NCBI GenBank assembly: GCA_964547995.1
Contig: CAZJRB010000059.1
Coordinates: forward strand, 1 to 45,355
Source: CAZJRB01 sp964547995
GTDB taxonomy: Bacteria > Planctomycetota > Planctomycetia > Pirellulales > Thermoguttaceae
Reading direction: 5' to 3'
DNA length: 45,355 nt
Shown: positions 8,527 to 15,715 of the stretch, piece by piece
How the letters are laid out: every line of letters starts with the position of its first letter
Position numbering within the stretch: the first letter of the stretch is position 1
Translations under genes and position numbers: made by a program
The notes under the pieces: model-generated
Databases searched by the model: none
Seen by the model: only the letters and a program-made list of their open reading frames with translations
What the model was told of the DNA's origin: nothing

Positions 8527-9609
8527 ATGACAACGCTACTGCAAATCCCATACGGGGACTCTTCGACGCCTCCCTCGATTCTCCTTGGGGAATTGGCGAT
8601 AGCGGCGGGCATGGCCGGATTCCCATTGACGTTGTGCTACGAGGGTTTCCCCGCGCCGCTCCTATGCCAAATCTGGCGATATTATACCCAACTACTCCCG
8701 CCAGGAGCAGTCCTTCATATTCACACCCAACGGGACCTCAACCAACTGGTTGGCCGCATGAGCGAGGTTCGCGTTGTTCTGGTTCACACAGGTCGCCTAC
8801 AGATTTCGACAGCTTGGTCCATTCAGCTTGCCGAGCTGCCAGATGCCGAAAGCAGATCACGCCCAGCCATGTTCTCCAGGTTCGTGCCGGACGATTTGAA
8901 CGAGGCACCAGGTGCTACGCTGGTTGTTCGTTGCACAAGCAACGAAACGAACGCCATCGCCCGCTGGCTGCATGCGGAATCGTACACCGACGAAGATCAG
9001 ACGTTCCCAAACGACACGATCGACGTAGAAATCCCTTCCTGGCTAACCGCCGTTCTGTCGCCGAATTATGACGAAGCGAGCCAGCTGCAACGCCGATTCG
9101 AGGATACCCAGATTCTCCATGGCCTTCTGGTTGGGGCAGGGGCGCTGAGATCTGCCCGCAACGGGGCGTGGGCGGCAACGGTAACACCCGAGGATTATGA
9201 ATTGGTGCGGCAGCTCCTTCAAAGCCCGATACTCCTTCCGCCAGGTGTACCCTTTGACCCGTTGGCGGCCGCCATGGTCAACCGGGCAAATGTCTATCTC
9301 GCTGCAAAATCCGGTCGAATTTATCAGCACCGTGCTCCGTTGGCTGTCCGCGACTATGATGATACTCAAGACCAACATGGCCGAGCAAGGCGGGAGTTGA
9401 TTACGCGCCGAGAGGTAGCCAACCTTGGCAACGTGCGGTCTGGTATCGTACGTCGACTCGTCGAACACCTTTGCCAAGGAAACGAGGGTCATGAGTGGTA
9501 CTGTCGCATGGGGCTGGTAAGACAACTTCCCGAGCTTGACGCTTGGCAGAGAGCCTCTGCCGCTTCCTTGACCACGAATCTCGTAGTCATAAGGACTGCG
9601 TCAGGTTAA
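8527..9609 (+). CDS. Unrecognised 360-residue protein in mobile region
   Basis: I do not recognise this protein. ATG 8527 is chosen because GGGAGG stands 7 bases upstream; the frame is open from 8320 but the earlier part is low in protein-like character. It shows an N-terminal part alternating hydrophobic strands and helices (ILLGELAIAAGMAGF, VRVVLVHTG), a middle part (IPSWLTAVLSPNYDEASQLQ), and a C-terminal part with RRELITRREVANLGN and GIVRRLVEHL that could be a helix-turn-helix. No signal peptide, membrane segment, Walker motif or metal cluster is evident. The gene stands between the transposon-like unit and the recombinase region, so it may be part of an integrated element. Plus-strand orientation sets it apart from the recombinase genes. 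Confidence 0.6.
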   Translation: MTTLLQIPYGDSSTPPSILLGELAIAAGMAGFPLTLCYEGFPAPLLCQIWRYYTQLLPPGAVLHIHTQRDLNQLVGRMSEVRVVLVHTGRLQISTAWSIQLAELPDAESRSRPAMFSRFVPDDLNEAPGATLVVRCTSNETNAIARWLHAESYTDEDQTFPNDTIDVEIPSWLTAVLSPNYDEASQLQRRFEDTQILHGLLVGAGALRSARNGAWAATVTPEDYELVRQLLQSPILLPPGVPFDPLAAAMVNRANVYLAAKSGRIYQHRAPLAVRDYDDTQDQHGRARRELITRREVANLGNVRSGIVRRLVEHLCQGNEGHEWYCRMGLVRQLPELDAWQRASAASLTTNLVVIRTASG

Positions 9610-9683
9610 CTATGTTGCCTGCTAATCTGCTGACCCCCGCCATGATTGAGAGGCGGTTGATTACCAAGCCGATGATAGGTAGC

Positions 9684-9712
9684 CACTGGCGGGACTTCCG
9701 CCGCCGCCAGTG
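9684..9712. other. Hairpin after the 360-residue protein gene
   Basis: CACTGGCGG (9684-9692) and CCGCCAGTG (9704-9712) form a perfect 9-bp stem with an 11-base loop, 75 bases after the stop. There is no T tract, so it may stall or protect a transcript rather than end it. No convincing gene is visible in 9610-9771. Confidence 0.4.
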
Positions 9713-9771
9713 TGTGGATTTGCGTTCCGTGGTTATGCTCCTTCTCTGCTACGTGCGGGTCGCGATCTTGT

Positions 9772-9945
9772 TTAGTGACCACCGATCGCCGCGATGGCCC
9801 AGAGACCGACAATGATCGCGGCGATGGCTGGTATCCAATGAAGGTAGCTGCCGGTCATCAGCGTATCCAACAATGACACAACGATCACGCCGCAGATGAT
9901 AAACGCAATTCCGGAACTGCCGGAATGCGAGTGGTACGAACTCAT
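9772..9945 (-). CDS. Small membrane protein, 57 residues
   Basis: It begins MSSYHSHSGSSG and has two hydrophobic segments (IAFIICGVIVVSLLDTL and WIPAIAAIIVGLWAIAAI) joined by a short loop, typical of a two-pass inner-membrane peptide. GGGAG lies 10 bases before ATG 9945; the open frame further upstream lacks protein character. The family is not recognised. It belongs to the minus-strand group with the sigma-like and recombinase genes. Confidence 0.5.
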   Translation of the reverse strand: MSSYHSHSGSSGIAFIICGVIVVSLLDTLMTGSYLHWIPAIAAIIVGLWAIAAIGGH

Positions 9946-10140
9946 GCGGATGTTACTCCCGTATTGAGTAGAGTGTCTAAGTTTCGTGGATTTCCTGGGC
10001 AGGTCATGTCCTGCAATCTGCAGACTCCTGTACGGTCTGTAAATCAACACGTCCGTCCTTGATTGAGAGCGTTGACCATGCGACTCGTCTCAGGACTCGT
10101 CAGGCTGATGGGTTTGTCAAACATACTGGTCACCAGTCAC

Positions 10141-10773
10141 CTACGCTGTCGCTTCGCTAAGCATCAGGCCCAGAGGATTCTCACTCTGAAACGCCTTCCA
10201 ACTCTCAAGCAACTCGCGGCGAAGCTGTGAAATCCTGCCCGGAGAAACGCCCAACATCTTGGCCACCTTGCTGGTCGACTCGCCGACAGCCAGCTTTTCC
10301 GCAGCCTTCTTCTGCTTCAGGGACAAGACCTGGAGCCAGTCGCGGAAGTCGATCCTCGTGGCGGCGATCTCGGCAGGCCCCGCATGACGATCCTCGACAA
10401 CGACTTCTTGCCAAGCGTCTTCTTCGCGATCGAACTTGTCGAGGCGTTGGAGCGTCACGCCCTTCTGTTGCTGGCAAAACGTCGAAGAGATGTCCCGGAC
10501 GTTTTGCTTTGTTGCCGCCATGCGACCAATCCGGACGCGTCGAATTCCGTACATCGCCAGTACGCTTGGATACGCCACGGCTTCTCTTCCGCGTTCGACT
10601 AAGCCGGCGAACATGACAAAGGCGTGAGCAACAACTTCGGCGGTGGCTTCTTCTTTGCCTTCGGGGTCGAGGTCTCGGAAGGCTATGCTGGCCATCCGTG
10701 TAATGGTCGGAAGCATTTGGGTGAACTGTTCTTGGTGCTTTGCAGTAACCTTGGATTTGGGTTTCGCGATCAT
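10141..10773 (-). CDS. Sigma-region-4-like helix-turn-helix protein
   Basis: A 210-residue protein. The last 60 residues contain LSLKQKKAAEKLAVGEST followed by KVAKMLGVSPGRISQLRREL, a helix-turn-helix of the sigma-70 region 4 kind. The middle has an acidic helical stretch. A full region 2 with the core-binding and -10 recognition helices is not evident, so it may be a DNA-binding protein derived from a sigma factor rather than a working sigma factor. ATG 10773 has AGGAG eight bases upstream. A hairpin region (10798-10829) precedes it. Its direction and closeness to the serine recombinase suggest that it regulates or accompanies the integrated element. Confidence 0.7.
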   Translation of the reverse strand: MIAKPKSKVTAKHQEQFTQMLPTITRMASIAFRDLDPEGKEEATAEVVAHAFVMFAGLVERGREAVAYPSVLAMYGIRRVRIGRMAATKQNVRDISSTFCQQQKGVTLQRLDKFDREEDAWQEVVVEDRHAGPAEIAATRIDFRDWLQVLSLKQKKAAEKLAVGESTSKVAKMLGVSPGRISQLRRELLESWKAFQSENPLGLMLSEATA

Positions 10774-10797
10774 TTTGGGGCTCCTGATAGTTGAAGT

Positions 10798-10829
10798 GCC
10801 CCCGTCACGGGGGCGGTGGAAAAACACCG
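10798..10829 (-). promoter_or_regulatory. Two adjoining hairpins before the sigma-like gene
   Basis: GCCCCCG/CGGGGGC (10798-10804 and 10808-10814) forms a 7-bp stem with a 3-base loop, and CGGTG/CACCG (10814-10818 and 10825-10829) a second one sharing a base. They lie just upstream of the ribosome site of the gene starting at 10773, in a place suited to attenuation or recombination. Confidence 0.4.
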
Positions 10830-10858
10830 CACCCCGCGACCGTCGCAGGAGCGCGCAC

Positions 10859-10898
10859 AAAGAAAGCCCCGAGTCAGGCCCAGGCCGAAGACGGGGCT
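10859..10898 (-). terminator. Rho-independent-like terminator
   Basis: AGCCCCG (10865-10871) pairs with CGGGGCT (10892-10898). Read on the minus strand the stem is followed by TTTCTTTGT. It would end transcripts coming from the 54-residue protein gene or the recombinase. Confidence 0.55.
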
Positions 10899-10998
10899 AC
10901 AAAGAGGTTCTGGGCGAACCAGGAATGCCAACTGTGCCGGAGTCGGCGATGTAGACGGGCTTCGAGATCTGGCTATGCCAGGTCTGCTGCTCGCTCAT
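10897..10998 (-). CDS. Possible 33-residue peptide
   Basis: A short frame beginning MSEQQTWHSQISK and ending GSPRTSL, placed exactly between two hairpins. The ribosome site is weak (GAGAAAAG). Its stop falls on the arm of the following terminator, a common arrangement, but there is no other support. Confidence 0.25.
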   Translation of the reverse strand: MSEQQTWHSQISKPVYIADSGTVGIPGSPRTSL

Positions 10999-11009
10999 CG
11001 GGCTTTTCT

Positions 11010-11036
11010 CGCGGTAGGGGAGAAATGCCTACCGCG
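11010..11036. other. Perfect 9-bp hairpin between small genes
   Basis: CGCGGTAGG (11010-11018) pairs with CCTACCGCG (11028-11036) around a 9-base loop, downstream of the 54-residue protein gene. No T tract follows on the minus strand. Confidence 0.45.
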
Positions 11037-11072
11037 TCTTCCGCCGGACAGGTGTGTGTAGAATGAGACGTC

Positions 11073-11237
11073 TTAACGTTGCACATCGCCCTTCTTCGTG
11101 GCAGACGTCTTGGATGCAAGCCTTTCGGCAACCTTTATGGCGACCAGTTCCAAGATGCGGTAGAGTACCGATCCGGGTTTGACGGGTCGATCGACGACGG
11201 TACGGCGTGGTTTTGGGTCGTTGTCTGGTCTGGACAT
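11073..11237 (-). CDS. Small basic protein, 54 residues, downstream of recombinase
   Basis: It reads MSRPDNDPKPRRTVVDRPVK, then a helix (LYRILELVAIKVAERLA) and a Lys-rich tail. AAGGAG stands seven bases before the ATG, a strong ribosome site, and the gene is bounded by hairpins on both sides, so it is probably real. The basic N-terminus followed by an amphipathic helix would suit a small nucleic-acid or partner protein. No family is recognised. It lies between the sigma-like protein and the recombinase, all on the minus strand. Confidence 0.6.
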   Translation of the reverse strand: MSRPDNDPKPRRTVVDRPVKPGSVLYRILELVAIKVAERLASKTSATKKGDVQR

Positions 11238-11260
11238 CTTCTACTCCTTTGGGTGTGCGC

Positions 11261-11294
11261 AAAAGAAAGCGACCCCGGTTTTCACCAGGGTCGC
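11261..11294 (-). terminator. Terminator of the serine recombinase gene
   Basis: GCGACCC (11269-11275) pairs with GGGTCGC (11288-11294). On the minus strand the stem is followed by TTTCTTTT. It lies 37 bases after the recombinase stop. Confidence 0.7.
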
Positions 11295-11330
11295 AAGAGA
11301 AAAAGCGTTACATCTTGGTGCCTGAGCGCG

Positions 11331-13295
11331 TCAGAGTTCGGGACGCTGATAACCCTCCAACGGCTTGAAGCAATACTTCGGATTCTTGTGGCGCCGGAGC
11401 TTGGGATAGTCATCCGGCGGCTCCAGCACGAGAACATAGGGAGTCTCTAACCCCAACTGTCGCATCCTTCGATCCAAGTCTATGGCCTGATCGACGACGG
11501 GAGGCTTGGGCTTCTCCTCGAGTTGTCGGGCAATCTGTCGTTTCGGAACTCCCTCAGCACGCAAACGAACAACCTCCTCCCGGATCCGCTCCCGCTGGGG
11601 CGGCTGATCGAATAGATCCAGCGTGACCACTCGGGACAGCATTTTCTGCAGTCCGGGCACATACTGTGCATCCGGAATACTACCTGCCAAGTCTAGTCTG
11701 ATCCTGGCCCTTGGCAATAAGTGACCTCCATCGCAGAGCCGCACGTTGTACACGTAGAACTCCGGCACAACCTGCTGCAGAAGGGCTCCGAGTTCGGCAG
11801 AGTCGACTGCCAAAGTCCGGAATTCACGCTCCAGCAGTTCTCGGAGCGTCCCGATTGAATTTGGTAGTTGTAGTTTGCGAGAGTTGAGCATTTCGAGATA
11901 ATGACGCTCCTGCCGCAACTCCTTTTCTTTCGAGTCCAACGCTTTCAACCGCTCGTCGAACATTGGCCTCACACCGTACTGGAGGATGGCGGACATCAGA
12001 TTGTCCTTCTCGCGAGCCAGGGCTTCCTCATTGAGTTGAAGACGGCGCCAGCGATCAGGAACGCCGCTTGAGCGGTTCGCGTCGGCCGTTCGGACCAAGT
12101 CCGCAAACTGATCGGCGAAACCATCAAGATCATGCAGTTCACGAACGACCAGGTCGACAATCCTGGTTGTGGCAATCTCGCCGCTAAATCCGATCGAGTT
12201 CCAGCAATGCCAATCACGAGAGTTAGAGCACATCAAGTTGTCCGTAACGCCGTTGGCTCCCCATACGTAGTGATAGCCGCAGTACCAACAGCAGGCGTGC
12301 TGACCGGGAAACCGCGTCTGCGTCCGGGGCTTCTGCCAAAACGGGTCGACCCCGTTGACCTTCTTCCGCCCAAGGCGAGCGTTCTTCTCGGCGAGCAGCC
12401 GGTTCACCTCATCCAGTTCGGCGGAATCGACGTGAGCGAGATGTGGGAAGTCTAGGAAGATGGGCTCGCCGGTCGTGTTCTTGACGGAGACGCGACGACC
12501 AGTTTCATGATGCTTGATCGTGGACCGAAAGCCACGCCCCGGATGGCCTGAGAGAAGGCGATTCTCGTAGTACCGCCTCACCATATGACCATCCCACTCC
12601 TTCCGCCGACAATAAGGTCCCGTCGAGAACCCCTCGCGGTTGAAGAAGTGTGCCACAGCGGAACAATTCAGTGTAGTCTCCAGCATTTGGAGACCCTTCC
12701 GAATCATTTCCGTTGCGGCATCGTCCCTCAGCCAGTCAGCATAGGTCTTGGCGTCCTCCGGCTTGATGTAACCGGCGACTGGCCGGGCCATTGCCCCGCC
12801 AAACTTCTTGAAGCGGTTCATTAACTTCTTCTTCAGCCGCCTCGACGTGTGGGTATTGTGGCCCACATGATCGCGGCACGCGGAGATCAAGTCCTCCTCC
12901 CACGTCTCGTCGATCGTGTCGCAGCAGTCGTTCGGTGCAATGGAACGTGTGCCGTGATCGACGCCAATGCCCCAAAGCCTCACCGCCTCTGTACCGCGTA
13001 CCATTCGGCCAACATCTTCCATAACGCACACGTCTAGCTCGCGGCTACGGTATGCCTGCTCAATCTCGTCCAGTTCGGGCCGATCGAGACGCTCGCCCTT
13101 GCCTTTGGTGGCAATTATGCGGTACTCGACCGGCCCGTCGTACATCTCATCGATCACTTCCTTGGCGTGATCAACCTGATCATCTAGACTCAATTCTTTT
13201 TGTGAGGCACAGCCACTGATTCGCGCGACAATGCCGACCACCAGTGTATGCCCGTTCCTGGGCACGACCGGTGGCTCTGAATAATAAGATGCCAT
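11331..13295 (-). CDS. Large serine recombinase (integrase)
   Basis: A 654-residue protein. The N-terminal resolvase domain contains VARISGCASQKELSLDDQ; Ser27 in the R-x-S context is the probable nucleophile. It continues with VMEDVGRMVRG, then the recombinase domain around 150-300 (GFSTGPYCRRKEWDG, LLSGHPGRGFR), and a zinc-ribbon-like part with CCWYCGYHY and a second Cys pair (MCSNSRDWHCW). A coiled-coil stretch follows (about 420-520). The end has an extra helix-turn-helix-like segment (GVPKRQIARQLEEKP). ATG 13295 has GGAGG eight bases upstream. Such enzymes integrate and excise large elements between short attachment sites, one usually next to the gene. Confidence 0.9.
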   Translation of the reverse strand: MASYYSEPPVVPRNGHTLVVGIVARISGCASQKELSLDDQVDHAKEVIDEMYDGPVEYRIIATKGKGERLDRPELDEIEQAYRSRELDVCVMEDVGRMVRGTEAVRLWGIGVDHGTRSIAPNDCCDTIDETWEEDLISACRDHVGHNTHTSRRLKKKLMNRFKKFGGAMARPVAGYIKPEDAKTYADWLRDDAATEMIRKGLQMLETTLNCSAVAHFFNREGFSTGPYCRRKEWDGHMVRRYYENRLLSGHPGRGFRSTIKHHETGRRVSVKNTTGEPIFLDFPHLAHVDSAELDEVNRLLAEKNARLGRKKVNGVDPFWQKPRTQTRFPGQHACCWYCGYHYVWGANGVTDNLMCSNSRDWHCWNSIGFSGEIATTRIVDLVVRELHDLDGFADQFADLVRTADANRSSGVPDRWRRLQLNEEALAREKDNLMSAILQYGVRPMFDERLKALDSKEKELRQERHYLEMLNSRKLQLPNSIGTLRELLEREFRTLAVDSAELGALLQQVVPEFYVYNVRLCDGGHLLPRARIRLDLAGSIPDAQYVPGLQKMLSRVVTLDLFDQPPQRERIREEVVRLRAEGVPKRQIARQLEEKPKPPVVDQAIDLDRRMRQLGLETPYVLVLEPPDDYPKLRRHKNPKYCFKPLEGYQRPEL

Positions 13296-13391
13296 CGGGA
13301 CACCTCCTTGTTGGTTGGAGGCGTCCGCAACGGACCAACGAGCATCCAAGAGCGCATCGGAATTTCCTTTGCGCTACCCGATGCCCGTCCG

Positions 13392-13410
13392 TTTGTCCCA
13401 GTGGGACAAA
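13392..13410. repeat. Perfect palindrome upstream of the recombinase
   Basis: TTTGTCCCA, a central G, then TGGGACAAA: 9-bp perfect arms about 97 bases upstream of the recombinase start. It could be an operator or part of an attachment site. Confidence 0.5.
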
Positions 13411-13454
13411 ACAGATGACAACAGATGAGTATCCGTGACAACAGGCGACAACAG
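13406..13454 (+). repeat. GACAACAG direct repeats upstream of the recombinase
   Basis: Exact GACAACAG at 13417-13424, 13437-13444 and 13447-13454, with a variant GACAAAACAG at 13406. Spacings are 20 and 10 bases, i.e. whole helical turns, which suits cooperative protein binding. Confidence 0.5.
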
Positions 13455-13546
13455 CTGCGTAAACGCAAATCGCGGCCTTTACTAGACTTGCAGCCGCAAA
13501 GCGTTTATAGTCAGGCACTTGGGTTGATACCCGAAAAGAATGCCTG

Positions 13547-14290
13547 CTACTCTTCCACGCGCCGGCGCGTTTTGTTTGTGCTTCGCAGCATGGGGTGGCC
13601 GGTGTGGAGGTGGTAGCGGTCGCAGCCCAGCGCCTCGGCCAGCCGGCGGACGAGCGTCGAGCGTACGGCCGTCATCTTGACAGTTCCCTGGCGTTCGGCC
13701 ACCAGGCAGCTCATTTTGGTGTGTTCGACCGGATCGGTCTCGACCAGCTTAAAGAGCCCCATCCGCGGGCAAACATTCAGAAAGGCCCCGTGGTAGGTGA
13801 CCCAATCGCGGACGGCGATCCCCACCGCGGCGAGCTGTCCGGTGCGGCCCCAGATGCCGTGGCGGCCGGGCTGTGTTTTGGCCGGGATGTTCAGATCGTC
13901 CAGCGCCTCGACGATGCCCGACTGAAACCGGTCGAGGAACTCGCCAACCGAAAAACCGTGCCAGCGCAGGGGGGCCACCGGGTAGACGGCCAACTGGCCG
14001 GGGCAATGGACCATGCAGGGACCGCCGCGGTTGACCCACTGGACGTCGATCTGCCGGGTCCTGATCAGGCGGCTCTCGGTCGCCACGTCGGCGGGCGAGC
14101 CGCCCCGGCCGACGGTGATGATCTGGTCGTGCTCGCAGAGCAGCAGGGCGATTTGCCCGTCGTCGCGACGGCCGATCCGATCGATCAGCCGCCGCTGAAG
14201 GTCGATGCACCCCTGAAGGCCGATCCGCCCGAGCAGATGCGTCTCGACGGCCGGCGACGGCGTTTCAGTTTCGTCCGGGTGGCAAGGCAT
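13547..14290 (-). CDS. LipB-like protein with altered active site
   Basis: A 247-residue member of the octanoyl/lipoyl transferase fold. The family core is present as NRGGPCMVHCPGQLAVYPV (normally RGGxxTYHGPGQ), and VTYHGAFLNV matches the late motif. The canonical Lys (in the K-I-x-x-[IL]-G motif) is Gln152 (GQLAAVG), and the position of the catalytic Cys (three after I-N-P in E. coli) is Asp186; Cys residues occur at 174 and 195 instead. The fold is therefore clear, but octanoyl transfer from ACP is in doubt. ATG 14290 is chosen by homology; the frame extends further but only as the mirror of smpB. The gene ends beside the recombinase upstream region, so its 3' end could be an insertion border. 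Confidence 0.75.
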   Translation of the reverse strand: MPCHPDETETPSPAVETHLLGRIGLQGCIDLQRRLIDRIGRRDDGQIALLLCEHDQIITVGRGGSPADVATESRLIRTRQIDVQWVNRGGPCMVHCPGQLAVYPVAPLRWHGFSVGEFLDRFQSGIVEALDDLNIPAKTQPGRHGIWGRTGQLAAVGIAVRDWVTYHGAFLNVCPRMGLFKLVETDPVEHTKMSCLVAERQGTVKMTAVRSTLVRRLAEALGCDRYHLHTGHPMLRSTNKTRRRVEE

Positions 14291-14380
14291 GTGCGCTTGA
14301 GTTTCGGCTCCTGAAAGGGTAAAAGAGAAGATTATCCACGAAATGCCGACCTGGGGAAGACCACATTTTTCCGCGGGCAG

Positions 14381-14887
14381 ATGGGAAATCCGGTGCCGAA
14401 GAAGAGAAGGAAGAAACGCGGGTCCGACGCGGGCCCCAACGAACGGGTCATCACCCAAAATCGCAAGGCCAGGCACAACTACATCGTGCTTGATACGCTC
14501 GAGTGCGGCATCGCCCTGGTCGGCAGCGAGGTGAAGAGCCTGCGTAACGCCCAGGTCTCGCTGGCCGAGGCGTACGGCCGTCTCAAGGGGGGCGAGGTCT
14601 GGTTGGTCGGCTGCGATATCCCGGAATATACCGAGGCAAACCGCTTCAACCACGAGCCCCGGCGGCCGCGCAAGCTGCTGCTGCACCGCCGCGAAATCCG
14701 CCGCTTCGCCGACCGGGCACGCGAAAAGGGTCTTACCCTGGTCCCCCTGAAGATGTACTTCAAGCGCGGCCGGGCGAAGGTCCTATTGGGCATCTGCCGC
14801 GGCCGCCAGCGCCATGACAAACGCGAGGCCATGAAGTCGGCCGAGGCTCGCCGCGAGATGATGCGACAACAGATGCGCCGGCAATAG
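14381..14887 (+). CDS. smpB: SsrA-binding protein SmpB
   Basis: A 168-residue protein. NRKARHNYIVLDTLECGIAL, GSEVKSLRNAQVSL and the central DIPEY are the family landmarks; the basic C-terminal tail (KREAMKSAEARREMMRQQ) is the part that folds in the ribosome decoding centre. It carries tmRNA to stalled ribosomes. The N-terminal 20 residues are basic and a bit longer than usual; GTG at 14393 is an alternative start. The gene is divergent from the LipB-like gene. No tmRNA gene was seen in the window. Confidence 0.95.
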   Translation: MGNPVPKKRRKKRGSDAGPNERVITQNRKARHNYIVLDTLECGIALVGSEVKSLRNAQVSLAEAYGRLKGGEVWLVGCDIPEYTEANRFNHEPRRPRKLLLHRREIRRFADRAREKGLTLVPLKMYFKRGRAKVLLGICRGRQRHDKREAMKSAEARREMMRQQMRRQ

Positions 14888-15043
14888 CGGCCGAGCAGAG
14901 ACCGCCCCGACAATACCGCAAGAAAAGAGACTCCTTTGATGAACCCAAACAAAACGAAAGACGTAAGCATATCCAAGTGGCCTTGCGCGCGGTCCGTTGT
15001 CAAACCCTAGGGTGGAGGGGGCGTAAACCCCCATGCTTGTCAG

Positions 15044-15715
15044 ATGCTAGAACTTATCAATGTCAAGAAATCGTATCCCGAACCGGACGGCTCGGTGCTT
15101 CCCATCTTGAACATCCCGGAGTTTGAGGTGGCTGCGGGCGAAGAGATGGCCCTGGTGGGGCGGAGCGGGTGCGGCAAGTCAACGTTGCTGCACACGATTG
15201 CCGGAATCAGCCGCCCCGATTCGGGGAACGTTCGCGTCGACGATTGGGAAATCACGCTGATGTCGGAGTCGGAGTGCGACCGGTTCCGCGCGCAGCGGAT
15301 CGGCTACGTCTTCCAGACCTTCAATCTCCTGTCCGGCTTCACGGCGCTGGAAAACGTGCTGCTGGCGATGCGGTTCACCGGGCGCCGGCCCAACAGGGAT
15401 CGGGCAAGGCACCTGTTGGAGCGGGTCGGTCTCGGGGAGCGCATGACCCACCGGCCGCCCATGATGTCCGTCGGCGAGCAGCAGCGCGTGGCGGTGGCCC
15501 GCGCACTGGCCAACCAGCCCAAGCTCGTCTTGGCCGACGAACCGACGGCCAACATCGACACGGGCCATCAGCAGCAGGTGCTCGATTTGCTCCGCGAGTC
15601 GTGCCGCGAGGAAAACGTCGCCTTGATTGTGGTAAGCCACACGCCTCAGGTGGCCGAGCAGTTCGACCGGATCGACAATCTGGAAGAGTTCAACCGAGTG
15701 AGGGCCAAGAAATGA
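15044..15715 (+). CDS. ABC transporter ATPase, LolD/MacB type
   Basis: A 223-residue nucleotide-binding protein. Walker A GRSGCGKST is at 39-47, the Q-loop region (YVFQTFNLL) at 88-96, Walker B LVLADEP at 161-167 and the switch His in VVSHTP. The signature reads MSVGEQQ at 141-147 instead of LSGGQ. It powers the FtsX-type permease, whose ATG overlaps this stop (ATGA). The pair resembles LolCDE/MacB mechanotransmission systems, which move substrates from the periplasmic side rather than across the membrane. Confidence 0.93.
   Translation: MLELINVKKSYPEPDGSVLPILNIPEFEVAAGEEMALVGRSGCGKSTLLHTIAGISRPDSGNVRVDDWEITLMSESECDRFRAQRIGYVFQTFNLLSGFTALENVLLAMRFTGRRPNRDRARHLLERVGLGERMTHRPPMMSVGEQQRVAVARALANQPKLVLADEPTANIDTGHQQQVLDLLRESCREENVALIVVSHTPQVAEQFDRIDNLEEFNRVRAKK

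Noticed and set aside
9612..9815. Short plus-strand frame after the 360-residue protein gene
   Set aside because: No ribosome site, no domain, and it overlaps the small membrane protein gene on the other strand.
14291..14686. N-terminal extension of the LipB-like frame to 379 residues
   Set aside because: The extra part is the mirror of smpB and is not found in the LipB family.
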